A DNA stretch of 64,000 nucleotides, from positions 1 to 64,000 of the forward strand of contig JABANP010000293.1 of assembly GCA_013115135.1 (NCBI GenBank). Direction: 5' to 3'. The stretch comes from Perkinsus olseni. Lineage: Eukaryota; Perkinsozoa; Perkinsida; Perkinsidae. Each line of letters opens with the position of its first letter. Positions within the stretch are counted from its first letter, which is position 1. The notes under the pieces were generated by a model. It did no database searches and had not been told where the DNA came from. It was given only the letters and a program-made list of their open reading frames with translations. Positions 43,596 to 55,257 of this stretch are shown piece by piece. The translations under genes were made by a program, and so were the position numbers.

Positions 43596-45714
43596 CTAAG
43601 CGCCAATGTTGCAGCGACACTGCATTGTTACAACCAAGTTTTGAGGGAGAGTCGTTAACGGAGTAGAGAACTTCGGAGGGACACCCTGGCCTTTAGCGAA
43701 GCTGAAGTTGTCGAAGTGCTGTAGGAAGAGGGCGGCGCTACAGATGATCTCTGCGATTCCTAGGAATCTTCCCGGGCATTGTCTTGGACCGAAGCCGAAG
43801 GCGATGAGCTCCGAACGCTTCTCCACGTCTATCGAACTGCCATCGGCCGACAGCCAACGTTCAGGTCTGACCAAAGACTGGAATATCCCAAACTATGACT
43901 CATAGTCTATGAGAGTGTGAGAGTCAGTAGTGTAACAGCGGACTCTGAGAGGCACATACATGAACTTGTCTCCCTCGTCGTAGTTCTCTCTCATCATCTG
44001 GCCGACCAGGAAGATGAGTTGAGTGCCGGCCTTGACGGTTTTCCCGGCCACTTCGGTATCGACAAGAGCTTTGTTGATGCTGACCGGCACGGAGGGGTTG
44101 AGCTGAGGAGACGTCTATCGAATGACTTGTCTTTTCAGGCTTACTCTGAGAGCCTCCAAAGCGCATGCCTCGATGTAAGGCATACTGTGAATAGAGGTAG
44201 GCGTTATTTCGCCAATGGAGTCCGCTTCAGCTCTAGCTCTCTGCTGAACCTCAGGATAGGTACAGAAAGCATGGAGCATCCAAGCCACGGCGCTGGCAGT
44301 AGTCTCTCCGCCACCTCCAAGATACCTGAGAAATGTAAGTTCAACTTAGTGAGTTGGCATATTCATATGAGAGAACTACGGGGGTGGAATTCACCCGGTG
44401 GATCAACTTTCCAATTATTAGAATGTCAATTCGCTCCCATTGGAATCCAATGGGAACGGCTCTGCCGAAACAGGTGAGTTGTCTCACATCATGAGGGTGT
44501 GTGCGAGCTCCTTCTCGCTGAATTCAGCGCCGGCACTTTCCTTGAGGCTTTTAGACAGACGAGGGTGATTGGGTCCGTTCACGACGTTCCTTCGAAAGCT
44601 TTCTATCACTTCCGACTCGACTCGTTCCCAACGATGCGCGAACTGAGAAACATTGAGCTTGGAACGATCGGTCGCATCCGAAGCACTCCCCGGCTTACCT
44701 GTCTCACTCCAAGGGAAAATGAGTTTGTACAAGAACCGATCGTGGTAGAAGACGCGTGAGAATTTCATACTTATCGCGAATGAATCTCCGATGAGACCCC
44801 AAAGCTTGGCTTGCATCTCATCGCCGTAAAGCGGATCTAAAACGACGAATGAGAACTTCCGAAACGTCAAGGGCAATAATAACCTTTTGAAGCCATCGGG
44901 TAGTTCTCGGCCATACAGAGAGCCGAAACAACTATTGAAGCGCACTGACGAAGGTCTTCTTCTGGATGCCACACGATATTCCCTTCCTCGTCAGCGGATT
45001 CTTCCAGTTTTTTCACCTGGTATCGGACGAGAGACGCATCGCGGTGAGCCGTGTCAAGCACTCACCATTTTCTGGGTAGTTCTGGTGATCATGGGCAAAA
45101 GCTTGTTCACGTTGGTCTCCGTTAGAGGCCGTGAGGATATCTTTCGATGCTTCTTCCAAACATCACCCTCAGCCGTAGCCATGCTCACACCGTCCATGAT
45201 ATTCTCATAGTCGGGCTTGCTGAACTCTCTCGGTCTCCTCTTCATGACGCTACGGTAGGTGGGCATGTCAGAGACTACCAGTACTTGACGAGTTGGAGTC
45301 CTACACGGACAGAATAGAAGATTCCGTCGAACCTCAGGTCTCAGCCTCAGCCTTAACCAGGTATCGTTCAGCCTACTTGAAGCAGCATATCTTCCCAAAC
45401 TTCTTCGTCATCGCCATGAACTCCTTGAATGTATCCTCAGTTGACATAAGAGCAAGTCGGAGCATGAAGCTTATCTGAGATGCAGTCAGATGAGCTCCGT
45501 GTGAAGCCCCATCGGGGAACTCGAAGCGTTGTCTCACCCCAGGCCCGGGAAAGGGTGCCTTCACGAAAATGCTCTTGAAGATCCTCAGAACCTTCAGGCC
45601 TATCAGCCCAGCTGTAGCAGCTGCTATCATCGAAGGCAGACTGGCGTATCTCTGACTCATCATCAGCAACCACCCGGAGGCTGAGGGTCTGAATGATTGT
45701 AGGAGCCCAAACAT
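43596..45714 (-). CDS. Cytochrome P450, copy A (exonised intron)
   Basis: Eight exons: 45714-45538, 45474-45377, 45300-45066, 45016-44884, 44836-44488, 44325-44145, 44102-43960, 43866-43596 (528 residues). A membrane anchor (about residues 22-45) is followed by the Pro-rich hinge PFPGPG. The I-helix motif is GGGGETTAS (about 332-340), the ExxR motif EALR (388-391), then PERW, and the heme-binding loop FGFGPRQCPG with Cys469 as axial ligand. This is a microsomal-type heme monooxygenase needing a reductase partner. Compared with copy B, one extra T near 44713 shifts the frame, and the former intron (56 nt, GTAAGCC...TTTCTCAG) must now be read through. It does so in frame, adding 19 residues. 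Function may persist, since the insertion lies between helices. Substrate unknown. Confidence 0.92.
44435..44455. repeat. Perfect 10-bp inverted repeat, 1-nt centre
   Basis: Lies in an intron of P450 copy A (44487-44326). It is absent from the matching intron of copy B, so it arose after the duplication or was lost from B. Confidence 0.85.
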
Positions 45715-45968
45715 TGTTACAACTTCTGAGAATCTCGTAAAGATTTCAACGTGTTTGTACTCCTCATGACGCCTCGAAGCGCCCCACAGAGTTCAGCCTA
45801 GAAATCAATCGCACATGGGGACCGTGACTGTAGTACAGGACACCACAGGCTGATACCTCTAGGAATCTATGAGACGGGTAACCTTTTGAGGGTGGAGAGC
45901 TGCCAAAAACTTAGTTTGGCTTCACGAAAATCCCGCGTTCAACACAGCATAAAAATGCGTACACATTA

Positions 45969-46474
45969 CTAGCGCGGGGACACACTGCACCAGGGCGGGT
46001 TCATCAAGTCATCATGCAGGGCTTTTCTCGCGTAATTCTGTTGAAGTCGTCGGTTGCAGGTCAACATGCCCGTGCTGCTATCAGCAGCAAGAAGGATGAC
46101 AGAGTGGTCGGTTATGGGATTCAGATAATAGCTCGAACTCAGTTGCAGCTGGTCAGATGATCTCTTCAACGGGACAGCGCCGACGCCAGGAGCATGCACC
46201 GCGTGAGTATACAAGGCAGAGTGAGCCTCCTGAATCGAAAGTTCCGATGCTCTGAGCATCATCAACCTCCATATACTCGGAGTTTCATATATGACAAAGG
46301 AGGCTACACGAGTAGCGCTTACCCGAGAGGCCTCGGGACCACTCCATGTGGGACATTGTCCCGAGCCGGATGTCACGCTGAGGCCCCACCTCGGCCTTTG
46401 AAGATGATGCGCTTCGCTCCGCTGTGCTCGAGGCGAGACACTTCCTCCATGAAATACAAGGCTTTAGATGGCAT
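45969..46474 (-). CDS. Possible two-exon gene, unassigned
   Basis: An ATG at 46474 opens MPSKALYFMEEVSRLEHSGAKRIIFKG. A second open stretch (46240-45969) encodes EAHSALYTHAVHAPG..SSYYLNPITDHSVILLAADS and ends at TAG. The two could be exons of one gene; donor GTGGGG (about 46401) and acceptor ATTCAG (about 46230) are possible but not frame-proven. Family not recognised. Confidence 0.3.
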
Positions 46475-48613
46475 AGTACGTCTCTCCCGTGTGTTGAGTC
46501 CGATGTCACCTGATACACCCGAACGACACAACAGAGGATTTGGAACAAATTGTTTAGAGCTTCGGTCGGGACACTGGTTGACTCAAGAGCCATACAATGG
46601 AAGAGTAGAAAAGTGTATGGTTAATTAGTCAGTCTTTCATGCCGAGCATCTTGTGGCAGTTTCAACTGTGGCAGATTCAACAAAGATACACTGAATTGGC
46701 GCTTGCCTTTGTGCAACGGCACAAACACAAATGCGCTATCCTCGGGAGCGACGTGACGTGCCTCACGACGTTGTGGCAGGAGGATCTGCCCGCTCCTGTT
46801 GGCCAGTGTTCTAGCTGCGAGATATCGATTGTTCGCTATATGTAAATCGACTCCGTTTGGCCATACTTGCTGCTTTTAACTTTTTGACTGTGTGGCCCCG
46901 CGCGTGCAAGGTAGACAGATAGACAGTATTTGGTGGGCGCGAGAGTGTTAATTTAACACTGTTAAGCGCAGCTTGTATGTGTCTGCGTCCAAGGATCGAT
47001 TGCATTTAGAGTCTTTCGTGGATTCTTTTGTGGACTGTCGTTGGCCCGTCTGCCAACTCGTCAGCAGCAGCTCAACTATTATCTGATATCTTTATTGCCT
47101 TTGGGATTGTGTTACCAGAGTCACTGGCATCGACTACCTACAGTATCAATCGACGACTCGATCACGACGTTGAAGATATCCGCCCATAACTCTAAGGGTT
47201 CCGTCCATACTAGCAACGCGACAGGGGCGTAAATGTGGGTGTGCTGCACTTGGGATCTACTTACAGGCTATAGTGCAGGGTATCGATCACGCTATGGGCG
47301 TCGGCGAAATATAAAGACAACGGAGCGGAGATAGGGAGATTCCTTACAATAACGTGAGGCTCACGTTACGACGGGACAGAACGTGATTCTGGGTGGTCAC
47401 AGGTGTCGGGCATGATTATCACAATAACACAAGATGGAGCCAGCGGTAGCTCTTATCTCAGTCCATCAGTAGGCATGCAGAGTGTCTAGAAACGGTGGGC
47501 GAGCGATATACAAGGAATACACTAGGCTGACGATTCCCAAAATCCAAGGCACCTGACAAAAATCCAACCGAGGACTCTGACCGAGATCCAAGGCGGATGA
47601 CAAAAATCCAGCGCGGGTGGCTGTTTTACAAGGCGCGCAGCGCTTTTTCATGGGATTTCGGGTTCACGAAGGTTACGGTACGCTCTCCATCAGGTCTTAG
47701 TCAACTTTTCTAACCTCTACCAGCCTTAACGTAGAAAGAGGAAGAGTTTGTAACCAAAAAGAGAAGCTCGACGCAAGATCTCCGGGTTCAAATCCCAGCA
47801 GGGGGCTTTTCCCCTATATTCGCTTCTCTGCCACAGTTCTCTTCCTTCTGCCAGTGGCAGGCTGCCACAGTTCGGTCGCCCAATCTCGGTCGCCCATTAT
47901 TCGCTGCATAGAACGCTTGGAGCCCATCGGCTGGAATGGATAGAAGAAGAAGCTTTGACTCCCGTTACACTCAATCACTATGTCCATCCCAGGTGTTGTT
48001 GAGTCAACCAATGCGAGTGTTACTACTAACAGGTGCCTCGAATTTTTGTAATTTCAGGCGCCTTGGAATTTGTACTTTGCCCATACAAGGCCACACTGGG
48101 CTGCCCATTCGCGCTAGCAGAAGCCTCCGGGGCCCAGTCTCGTCTTCCCGCCCTCAAAGGAGCCAGAGAATATCGGCTGAGGCTCAGCCGCGGAGCATGC
48201 CGAGACCCAACCGGAAATTCCAGGCTGGAATGCAAAAGCATAATAGTCGCTGTAGCACAGTTTGTGATAACATCGAGGAGATGTGGGAAGTGAAACCGAA
48301 GCATGGTCTTTAAGGATGCTGAGTCTTAGTGGCGCAGCAGTAAGCGTGGCCCTGGGATCTAGCCAGTAAACTGCAACACAATGCTATCGATTACGTACGA
48401 GTCAGGTGACAGTATAATACAGTGCTTGTAGAATGCACTTCAGAATGCTGTAGGATACAGTATTCTGCAACTATTGGCTCACAGTGCAACTATACCATTC
48501 AGAAGTCTATTTGGCGGATAAGGCCGTAGCCTATATGGGGGTCGAGGATTTCACGTTGGCGGTTTGAGACAGCAGATTGGCGGTAGGGTCGAGATGAGGG
48601 TATACAATTGGCG

Positions 48614-48730
48614 GATAAGGAAGTCATTTTAGCGGCAGGCCCCAAATAAGGAAATCAATTTCGCGAATAAGGCACGCAATTTCATGATTAAGGAAATCAA
48701 TTTCGCCGATAAGGACATCAATTTCGGGGG
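48614..48730. repeat. Degenerate ~22-bp tandem repeat
   Basis: About five units of the form GATAAGGAAATCAATTTCGC, with first-half and second-half substitutions. Confidence 0.75.
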
Positions 48731-50099
48731 TCAACTCTGACTTGGAATCTTCGGACATATGGCTCCCCACGACCTGTTACCGCAATCCAACAGACTGCAA
48801 GTATTGGGTGTCTCACAGTGCAACTAGTGATACGCCTTTGCCATTGCGCCAGGTTGCCTCCGACAAACTGAACAAACGACCGGATATCAGTCACCATGGC
48901 TGGGTCACAGGAAGCTGGCAACGGATCGAAGTCTAGTAAACAACTACGAGCCTAGAAAGCCCAGACTGCATAACGCAGACTGCAGTTTCTTTTCGGACCA
49001 AAATCTACGTCCGACTCGGACGAACGTAGCTTTTCGGACAGTCCGAGCTAGCGAGGATTGCAGTTTTCTGAGACGCTTGCATTGAAGTCACTGACGAGGA
49101 AATCAACTGTCAGGAAACCCGAACCAGAGCAAGCCCGATTTTCGACAAGTCGCACAGGCTACTGTCGGGCTACCAAGTTCTCAAGTGACTGTAAAGAGAC
49201 CCCAAGGCTGGGATCGATCTCGGGATCGGACTTGAAGTTTGGACTTGAAGTTCGGAATTTATAGTTCATAAGTTCCAAACTTCCAGTTCAATCCTGAGTT
49301 CGGGTTCATAAGTTCTGAACACTCCTCGAGAGCGGTCCCGGGATCAGTCCTGGAAAAGTTCAGAACAGAGTTCCCTTAACCAGTTTTTTGGATCGATCTT
49401 CAAAATGGATCCTCGAGGTCGATCCTAGGATCGCTGTCTTGCTCTCTTACTGAACAGCCCGGTCCTGGCTGCCCGAATGACTTTATCAGTGTTATTGAGG
49501 ATCTTACGCTCCTAAGCCTACAAGGTTACAGGGAAGACCTCCTTCCTCACGAAGCTTGTCATCCTGCCTCGAGGAGCGGTTCCTAAGTTCTAGGGCCAGT
49601 GGGAAGACGAATCGCCTCCGACGAGTACCCGGAGCACTGTGCTCCTGTTTTCCGCGGGAAATTTCCGTTCACCACCACGTCTGACGGTTCCCCCTCCTAT
49701 CGCTTTCCAAGCTACACCTTGAGGGTGTCATCCTCCCGCCTCCAGACTGAACGCATTTCACTGAGTCTTCGGAAAGGAGTTAACTTGGGACGTGAAGTTA
49801 AGGCATACGCCCCTAAAGTCCGTATACCGAGCGTATCTACCTGGACTACCGAAGCCTGGACGAATCTGGATGTGCCGTGAGGTCCGACTTCAAGAGATGT
49901 CGCCTGTCGCACCGCTATGCTAATAACGGTTGAACTATTAGGGCACGACCCATAATACGTGGGGACAATGAGAAGTCATCACAATAGAGCGATGCATTAA
50001 CGAGACATGATGCGACATGACAATAAGATGCACGGGATGAAAGGGACATCGGTTAAACGATAATAACAAGTCTCGTGACGTCAATACAAAGATCGTCAT

Positions 50100-50520
50100 A
50101 ATAACATTCAGCATATTATCCATACAATGGTATGGTTGAGCCATACCAATATCGTTTGTGACAACAATCAAATGATACTGGATGAACCATATTAACATCT
50201 TTCGTGTCAACACCTGAATGATATTGGCTGAACCAAGAAAAGAGGGTTTGTAACATCGAGTGAATAGTACGGTTGATTCATATCAACATCCGTCGTGACA
50301 ACAATTGAATGATACTTTTTGAGACGTCACTCAAACGAAAATAACAACTTTCGTGACGTCAGTACAGGGATCTTCGTAATAGCGTCATGCGCGATATTCG
50401 AAAAAATGGATGTTTGAGCCATTCGTTTGTGACAGCAATCAAATGATACTGGATGAACCATAATAACATCTTTCGTGGCAGCACTTTAATGATATTGGCT
50501 AAACCATTCAAACATCACGT
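50100..50520. repeat. Degenerate ~46-bp tandem repeat beyond the 3' end of P450 copy B
   Basis: Units such as GATACTGGATGAACCATATT followed by AACATCTTTCGTG and a CAACACCTGAAT-like phrase recur several times, interrupted by unrelated sequence. Confidence 0.7.
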
Positions 50521-50782
50521 AGACTGGCACAGAAGGTAGACAATAGAAGTATCAAACGTACGGAGAATATGGTAGCATCGCATACGAGGATGGGAAAAGA
50601 GGGCTAATAATAGGAGTATCTTCCGACAATAAGGCAACTCAGTCGTTGTATCCGCTATCTTGTTACTCATCCACTGCCGGTCAGCGATACTAGAGCTATA
50701 ACCGTCAAACGGTCTGACTCAAACCGGGAGCATTCAAGCCACCGTGAATCGATAGGATAAATGTGTGAGATCCTTAAAGGAT

Positions 50783-50807
50783 CTGTGAAAGGATCATCCT
50801 TTCACAG
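50783..50807. repeat. Perfect 12-bp inverted repeat, 1-nt centre
   Basis: Arms 50783-50794 and 50796-50807 round one C, five bases beyond the P450 stop codon (50812). A second one (8-bp arms, 50769-50785) overlaps it. Could act as a 3'-end signal. Confidence 0.9.
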
Positions 50808-50811
50808 GCGT

Positions 50812-52924
50812 CTAAGCGCCAATGTTGCAGCGACACCGCATGGTTACAACCAAGTTTTGAGGGAGAGTCGTTAGCGGAGTTGTGAACATTGAAGAGCCTT
50901 CTTGACCTTTAGCGTGGCGGAATTCATCGAAGTTTCGGAGGAAGAGGGCGGCGCTACAGATGATCTCTGCGATTCCTAGGAATCTTCCCGGGCACTGTCT
51001 TGGACCGAAGCCGAATGCGATGAACTCCGAACGCTTCTCCACGTCTATCGAAGCACCATCGGTCGACAGCCAACGTTCAGGCCTGACCAAAGACTGGAAT
51101 CGCGCATACTATGAGACTCTCATAATGAGAGTGTGAGAGTCAGTACTCTAACAGCGGACTCTGAGAGGCACTTACATGAACTTATCTCCCTCGTCGTAGT
51201 TCTCCCTCATCATCTGGCCGACCAGGAAGATGAGTTGGGTGCCGGCCTTGACGGTTTTCCCGGCCACTTCGGTATCGACAAGAGCTTTGTTGATGCTGAC
51301 CGGCACGGAGGGGTTGAGCTGAGGAGACGTCTATCGAATGACTCGTCTTTTCAGGCTTACTCTGAGAGCCTCCAAAGCGCATGCCTCGATGTAAGGCATA
51401 CTGTGAATAGAGGTAGGCGTTATTTCTCCAATGGAGTCTGCTTCAGCTCTAGCTCTCTGCTGAACCTCAGGATAGGTACAGAAAGCATGGAGCATCCAAG
51501 CCACGGCGCTGGCGGTAGTTTCTCCACCACCCCCCAGATACCTGAGAAATTTTATTTTCAGAAATATCGACTAGCAACGATCGAGGTCAAGGTCGATTCC
51601 GCGTAAATATGAAGACACTTGCGAGTACCGCAGAGATATCTAGCGTTCATATGCTAACAACGCGAAATCAACTCACATAATGAGAGTGTGCGCAAGCTCC
51701 TTCTCGCTATACTCGTTTCCCGCACTCTCCTTCAAACCCTTGCAGAGACGAGGACGTTCAGGGTCGTCTGCCGCACGGGCACGGAACCCGTCTATAGCTT
51801 TGGACTCGATAGACTTGAAGCGCTTCGCGAACTGAGGAATAGACTGCTTCAGACAAAGCCGGGATGGCGATGTCATTTACCTGTCGAACTCCTGGGAAAA
51901 TCAGCTTGTATAGAAACCTGTCGTGATAGAAGACGCGCGTTGGCTTCATACTGACCACGAATGCATCTCTGATGAGGCCCCAAAGCTCGTCTTGCATCTC
52001 GTTGCCGTAGAGAGGATCTGAAAGGTATTTGAGATCGTCCGAAAACGCCATACAAGCTGCTGACCTCCAGAGGCCATCGGATCTTCCTCGCCCATGCAGA
52101 CAGCGGACGCGATTCTTGAAGCACACAAGCGGAGGTCTTCCACCGGACGCCAGAGAACATTCCCTTTTTCGTCAGCAGATCCTTCGAGTTTTTCAATCTG
52201 ACACGAGAAGGAGGTAGCGCAATGAGCCGCTTCAGTGACTCTGAGTGCTGCACTCACCATTTTCTGCGTAGTGTCGGTGATCATGGGCAAGAGCTTGTTG
52301 ACGTTGGTCTCCGTCAGAGGTCGCGAGGATATCCTTCGATGCTTCTTCCACATATCACCCTCACTCACGGCCATTTGAACACCGTCCATGATATTCTCAT
52401 AGTCGGGCTTGCTGAACTCTCTCGGTCTTCTCTTCATGACGCTACGGTAGGTGGGCATGTCGGACACTACCAGTACTTGACGAGTTGGGGACCTGCGGGA
52501 GAAAAGTGCACGATCGCAATACTATGAGTGTCAAAAGCCACCCAATTATCAAGGCTCAGAGGTTAGAGTTTGCTCTACCGACTTGAAGCAACAGATCTTT
52601 CCAAACATTTTAGGCATCTCCAAGAACTTCTTGAATTGGTCTTCGGGCGACATCAGGGCAAGTCGGAGCATGAAGCTTATCTGAAGATGTCAAGACGCCA
52701 CTTGAGGGCATTCCTCAGGTGCCGCTCCAAGATGCCTGCCGTTTTACCCCAGGGCCGGGGAAGGGCGCCTTCTCTAAGATTCTCTTGACAAACTTCAGCA
52801 CCTTGAACCCGATGAACCCAGCTGCAACGGCAGTCATTACTGACGACAAGGAGGAGCACCCTCGACTTGGTATCAGCAACCATCTAGTGAGCGAAGTTCT
52901 GAAGTCACCAATGAGCCCTGCCAT
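50812..52924 (-). CDS. Cytochrome P450, copy B
   Basis: Nine exons: 52924-52748, 52680-52583, 52492-52258, 52197-52065, 52017-51881, 51831-51677, 51541-51361, 51318-51176, 51082-50812 (509 residues). Same anchor, PFPGPG hinge, GGGGETTAS I-helix motif, EALR, PERW and FGFGPRQCPG loop (Cys450) as copy A. The intron 51880-51832 (49 nt) is intact here, unlike copy A. Boundaries were set by requiring the same phase in both copies; every exon closes in frame. Tandem, same orientation, about 5 kb from copy A's start. The last exon and the exon at 51318-51176 are the most conserved between copies; N-terminal exons have diverged more. Confidence 0.93.
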
Positions 52925-55257
52925 TTAGTTGTCGGGAAAATCTCGAAGCTACATGAGCTACCTCCGATCAAATACGGTGCAGTCACCTCAATTGATACGA
53001 GATTGGATCACTCAACCTTCCGAGCGTCGAAGTATGCTTGCTACGAGCTACGAGTCTAAGAACTAGCACGACTGAGGATCATCTGCTCGGTGCAGCACGG
53101 AAGATGCACAGCGTGAGCGAAGCTGTCGCCTACAGCCTGACGGTCTCGCTCGCACTATTGATCGGTTCTATCTACTTTCGCTGTAGCATCTGATGTTTCC
53201 GCAGTCTATTCCATTGGCGAAGTCCGTGATCTGCTAAATGCTCTATCGGTCCACTCCTCAGCTCGAGATGACAATGAAAGAGATGAGTGCGCTATACTCG
53301 GGGTATACATGACGTGGCAATACGTAAATGCGTGATATTTCTTTCGGTCGTGAGACGACCGCAGCAAGTCAAACAGCGCTTGTGATCTGTGGGCACATGT
53401 ATTACATGAGCGCTCTGCATTGAGCCCGCGACCGATGAGAACGAGTACTCGCTCACCCCAGATGGTACGAGCATAACTACGAGATGGTCCGTGTCTCTGA
53501 CATGAGTCATGTCACATGACCGTGTCCCTCCTGAAGTGACGCCGCGTATCGGGCGTCACTCACTTATCGGAATTGTACGTTTGCGCGATCAGCCCATGAG
53601 GATATATCAAGAAGGGGGAACTTAGTTCCCGGAACTATGTGTCTCGGAGTGCTGCACATTCGATTGGGCTGCCAGTCTGTATGAGCATGGACTGTTGGCA
53701 GCACTCGGTTACAACTTGCGAGACGATTGCTTGTGATGCATGCGCACACAACTGCACACGCTGTGCAGCAGCACAGCTAAATCCGCACGAGAGTACGCTG
53801 CGGTCCGCAGCCTGCGGAGGTTCTGCTCGCCTCTCGTTTGCATCTTGCTTCGACTATAAACGACAACGCGATGCAATATGATGTGTAATACAAACATTGT
53901 GTAAAGTTCAATCCGTTAAGTGATTTATGGATTATTCGTTTCCATGACTCAGACTCTGAGTCATGAGAACGAAGTCTCAGTCTCGTCTGAGTCTCAGACA
54001 AACCTGTTGCGGCGATTCGCCGCCGGCGAATGTCTCTCTGCAGCTCAGCGATATTCTGGATAAAACCGTAGCCGCGGGGCCTGGGAGGAGGTGGTTCCGA
54101 AGCCCGAACAGTGCAGTGTGCACTGTGCAGCGGATTGTCACTCGTGAGGCATCACAAAGCAGCCGAGAGCAGTGTCAAACGGCTTGCCCCAGGCAGGGGC
54201 GGCGGCTCAGGTGCCAGAACTGTGACAGCCACTGCGAGTTGGTGGGCAAGCGAACCACAGACTAATGTACACAGTGCCCGAGCTAGAGGCATGAGAGCGC
54301 GACTGGTAATCCCAGGACCTACCAGGTCAAAGCACTCTCCCCAATCTCCTCCATGTCACTAGCGGTTGGCATTCAGCAGCCAGACTAGAGCTCAACTGGG
54401 CCACCGCAAACCGCTCAGTAGGAACGATATAACAACCAAATAGATAGACTTGGTTGATAACTGATTGATCTCAAGCTGCTACCTCGATGGCTTCCTTCAG
54501 GAACCTCCCACTGGAGGTAAGCTGCCACACTCCGAAGGGGAGCAGTTATGAATGCCCTTCAGGAGCCTGAAGGAAGGTCTATCCTCGTCGAGGATTCCTC
54601 GAGTCCAGAGCCTGGACCTCGCAGGAAGCTTCTGCCTTGAGGAGTAGGGCGACAATGTCGCTGCAACATTTTGTGTCAGCAATTAGACTGTTTAATTTAG
54701 ACATGGGTAAAGGACGGGGTCTAGGTGTGAAAAAAGGTCTGCTAGCTTACTCATTTTTCAGGGTTTCACGGTGGGGATCTCACCTATGTCGGGTATAGCT
54801 AAGACTCGCTCACTGAGAAGAATATTAGTTCAGTAAAACTCGACAAAAGAGTCGCTTTCACGGACCTTGAATAGAGCCTCTATTATAGAGGTGATGCGCG
54901 CGGTATGGGGCTGAGCTCGCGGACCTGTGGTGGGGTTTTCGCGCCGGACCCGGTAACAGTAGGATTCTCACACTCGGAATTACGTCGCGCGCAAAGTTGG
55001 AGGAACACGCACCACCGCACGAGACGTGCAATTCCGGGCGCTTGGAGAGTTACCCGGACGTTCTCCGTGCCGTCTCGACAGACTTGTCGATTGGCATGTT
55101 GTCGATTAGGCGTTCGGTTAGCGCAGGACCTACCCATCAGCCTTTGAGCCATCCGATACAAAAGAAACTTCCACGAAAATAATAATGAATATAGTTGGGC
55201 GACAAGAATAGTCTCCAATACATTGAATTCAGAAAATTCAGCTCGTCAAGATTCGAG
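52925..55257. other. Intergenic
   Basis: Only short frames and several odd palindromes (53797-53811, 53943-53965, 54588-54602, 54876-54890). No gene supported. Confidence 0.4.
53943..53965. repeat. Perfect 11-bp inverted repeat, 1-nt centre
   Basis: Arms 53943-53953 and 53955-53965 round one C. Confidence 0.9.

Larger units (their letters stand above)
45715..50811. other. Spacer between P450 genes
   Basis: Holds a weak minus-strand candidate (45969-46474), two ~30-bp phrases repeated at about 47538 and 47589 (CCAAGGC..TGACAAAAATCCA), a ~22-bp repeat array (48614-48730), GATC-rich direct and inverted phrases (49200-49430), and the array at 50100-50520. No other gene. Confidence 0.45.

Noticed and set aside
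47740..47820. GGTTCAAATCCC followed by AGCAGGGGGC, like a tRNA 3' end
   Set aside because: No matching 5' acceptor strand or anticodon arm upstream; random B-box similarity is more likely.
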